A DNA stretch of 6,821 nt from Chloroflexota bacterium (GTDB lineage: Bacteria; Chloroflexota; Anaerolineae; Anaerolineales; UBA4823). The translations under genes were made by a program, and so were the position numbers. The notes beneath the pieces were generated by a model. It did not search any database. It was given only the letters and a program-made list of their open reading frames with translations, and was not told the DNA's origin. Location of the stretch: positions 1 to 6,821 of the forward strand of contig DAOVCZ010000105.1 in assembly GCA_030669775.1 (NCBI GenBank), in the 5' to 3' direction. How positions within the stretch are numbered: position 1 is the stretch's first letter; every line of letters begins with the position of its first letter. Shown one piece after another: positions 5,533-6,821 of this stretch.

Positions 5533-5562
5533 TCAATTACAAGAATGTCGAGGGAGAAGGAT

Positions 5563-6321
5563 ATGAGTGAGCAATCCGAATGGAACGGGCCGATTATCCA
5601 CTGCCAAGATGTGCATAAGTGGTTTGGCAATTTCGAAGCACTGCGGGGGATTTCGATGGAAGTCGAACAGGGGGAGGTTATTGTAATATTTGGCCCTTCT
5701 GGATCGGGTAAATCGACCTTCATCCGTACATTGAATCGGCTAGAGGAACACCAAAAGGGAAAAATCATCATCGATGGCATTGAATTGACCAAAGATGTGC
5801 ACAATATCGAAGCTGTGCGTATGGAAATTGGGATGGTGTTTCAACAATTTAACCTGTTTCCTCATCTGACCGTGCTGGAAAACATCACCTTGGCACCTGA
5901 ACAGGTGCGTAAAAGGTCAAAGTCGCAGGCAGAAGAAATTGGAATGCAGTTGCTAGATAGGGTCGGGATTCCGGAACAGGCTGAAAAATATCCCAACCAA
6001 CTTTCCGGGGGTCAACAGCAGCGGGTGGCGATAGCCCGCGCTCTGGCGATGCAACCCAAGATCATGCTGTTCGACGAGCCAACTTCGGCATTAGATCCCG
6101 AGATGATTAAAGAAGTGCTAGACGTGATGATCGAATTAGCGGAATCAGGTATGACGATGCTGGTGGTATCCCATGAGATGGGATTTGCCAGAGGGGTTGC
6201 GGATCGGATGTATTTCTTCGATGAGGGGTTGATTGTGGAAACCGGAACGCCCACCGATATATTCCATAATCCGCAGGAGGACCGCACCAAGTTATTCCTG
6301 TCGCAGATATTGTCTCACTAA
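5563..6321 (+). CDS. Polar amino-acid-type ABC transporter ATPase (GlnQ/HisP group)
   Basis: Cytosolic ATP-hydrolysing subunit of an amino-acid importer, 252 aa. Walker [10 protein letters not shown] (44-52), Q-loop [11 protein letters not shown] (Gln94), signature LSGGQQQR (147-154), Walker B IMLFDEPT with Glu172, D-loop SALDPE and switch His204 in VVSHEMGFA are all present, so it should be active. The [23 protein letters not shown] and ALDPEM patterns, the C-terminal [22 protein letters not shown] and the length are typical of the polar amino-acid group. An in-frame ATG at 5545 would add six residues. The ATG at 5563 has AGGGA and AAGG (5551-5560) just upstream and is preferred. No permease or binding-protein gene is visible, so the partners are elsewhere or beyond the right edge; the amino acid cannot be named. 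Confidence 0.96.
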   Translation: MSEQSEWNGPIIHCQDVHKWFGNFEALRGISMEVEQGEVIVIFGPSGSGKSTFIRTLNRLEEHQKGKIIIDGIELTKDVHNIEAVRMEIGMVFQQFNLFPHLTVLENITLAPEQVRKRSKSQAEEIGMQLLDRVGIPEQAEKYPNQLSGGQQQRVAIARALAMQPKIMLFDEPTSALDPEMIKEVLDVMIELAESGMTMLVVSHEMGFARGVADRMYFFDEGLIVETGTPTDIFHNPQEDRTKLFLSQILSH

Positions 6322-6500
6322 TTATATTTCTTGATAATCCGAATATTGGGCTGTTTTAAAAGTATGTCACCTTGAATACTATCTAGTTTTATCCACCAAG
6401 GGCTGGGTCTTATTCAGAGAATAGATTCGAGACCTATAAGAGAAGCGTAGACTTGTTCTTCGGCATGTTGTACCTAATTTTGACACAATGCCTTGCCTTT
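6322..6500. other. Intergenic DNA after the ABC ATPase
   Basis: No coding frame of note. A nested inverted repeat, GGTCT/AGACC (6406-6410, 6430-6434) around TATTC-AGA-GAATA (6411-6423), could form a hairpin but has no T-tract. I see no convincing terminator for the ATPase gene. Confidence 0.4.
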
Positions 6501-6504
6501 AGTC

Positions 6505-6650
6505 TAATGGAATGAAACCCCGTCCTTGGTCGGACGGACCGAGGGCTTCTCCCTGGGCTGACAAACCGGGGGGAGGGATCTCAAATGGTGAAAATGAGAT
6601 GCTTCACTGCCACTTCGACTACGCTCAGTGTATGGTTCAGGATGACAAAT
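6505..6650. repeat. Probable dispersed non-coding repeat element with hairpins
   Basis: The stretch is GC-richer than its AT-rich flanks and contains successive inverted repeats: CCTTGGTC/GACCGAGG (6524-6531, 6537-6544), ATCTCA/TGAGAT (6578-6583, 6595-6600) and CACTG/CAGTG (6605-6609, 6625-6629). It ends in TTCGACTACGCTCAGTG and TTCAGGATGACAAA, strings that I recall from short interspersed repeats in many environmental bacterial genomes. Only one copy is in the window, so its repetitive nature is recalled, not seen. The open frame across it (6512-6712) gives CHFDYAQCMVQDD, a translation typical of such repeats and not of a gene. Confidence 0.5.
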
Positions 6651-6730
6651 ACCAGTTTATCGACAGCCCCAATTCATTTAATACATACCTCATTATTTTG
6701 AATCCTCTTTAGGGTGGAGACGAATTCACC

Positions 6731-6821
6731 TCAAGGTTTTATCTCACCGATGCGGTTCCCGTTCACACTGATCAGGGATTCTCTGCTGCTAAGAACACCA
6801 ATAGGGATCTCTTCTGCAAAT
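6731..6821 (-). CDS. C-terminal end of an unidentified minus-strand gene, cut by the window edge
   Basis: One minus-strand frame is open from the right edge to a TGA at 6731-6733. It gives 29 residues beginning FAEEIPIGVLSSRESL and ending VNGNRIGEIKP. The composition is protein-like, and this frame runs further than the other two on this strand, but a plus-strand frame is also open here. The piece is too short to name a family. If real, the gene converges on the ABC ATPase gene across the repeat region. Confidence 0.4.
   Translation of the reverse strand, partial: FAEEIPIGVLSSRESLISVNGNRIGEIKP

Noticed and set aside
5545..5562. ATG at 5545 as the start of the ABC ATPase
   Set aside because: It lacks a ribosome binding site, lies only about 6 bases after the predicted transcription start, and the downstream ATG at 5563 has AGGGA/AAGG. 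It cannot be fully excluded.
6512..6712. 66-codon plus-strand frame as a gene
   Set aside because: It lies over the repeat-like element, has no ribosome binding site, and its translation (CHFDYAQCMVQDD) is typical of translated non-coding repeats.

Overview
The window is a mid-GC bacterial segment with ordinary signalling, transport and tRNA-quality-control genes. The protein styles (secreted helical protein with a GISEEE-type repeat, OmpR/HAMP-kinase pair, GlnQ-like ATPase) and the weak Shine-Dalgarno signals on several genes fit a member of the Chloroflexota, possibly an anaerobic Anaerolineae-type lineage. That assignment is inference from style and was not tested against any database.

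Layout. The left third (1 to about 1800) is read on the minus strand. Its RNA starts near 1800 with two copies, exactly 100 bp apart, of a sequence that matches the GEMM-I cyclic-di-GMP aptamer. A strong intrinsic terminator follows, then a 66-residue single-span or secreted small protein (1325-1525), then a secreted subtilisin-family protease whose 3' end lies outside the window (1-1213). No protein-level annotation explains 1590-1800; the tandem riboswitch does, and it is the most notable element here.

The middle (2050-5473) is read on the plus strand. It holds a secreted 174-residue protein, an OmpR-type response regulator, a two-span HAMP histidine kinase and a YbaK/EbsC-type Cys-tRNA(Pro) deacylase. 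In front of the secreted protein lie four TTCA half-sites spaced exactly 11 bp apart, ending 9 bp before a -10 box. This is the expected geometry of an OmpR/PhoB-family activator site, so the secreted protein is a likely target of the adjacent two-component system. The secreted protein and the kinase sensor loop both carry Met-rich stretches, which hints at a shared ligand, possibly a metal, or at CpxP-like feedback.

The right part has an amino-acid-type ABC ATPase (5563-6321) with its own well-formed promoter but no permease or binding protein in view. Next comes about 400 bp of non-coding DNA with a repeat-like element, then the probable C-terminal end of a minus-strand gene running off the right edge.

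How the parts may work together: in the left transcript, c-di-GMP could set expression of an exported peptide and possibly an exported protease, linking the second messenger to cell-surface remodelling. In the middle, an envelope-facing two-component system appears to control a secreted partner encoded just upstream. The two circuits lie on either side of one intergenic region of about 250 bp.
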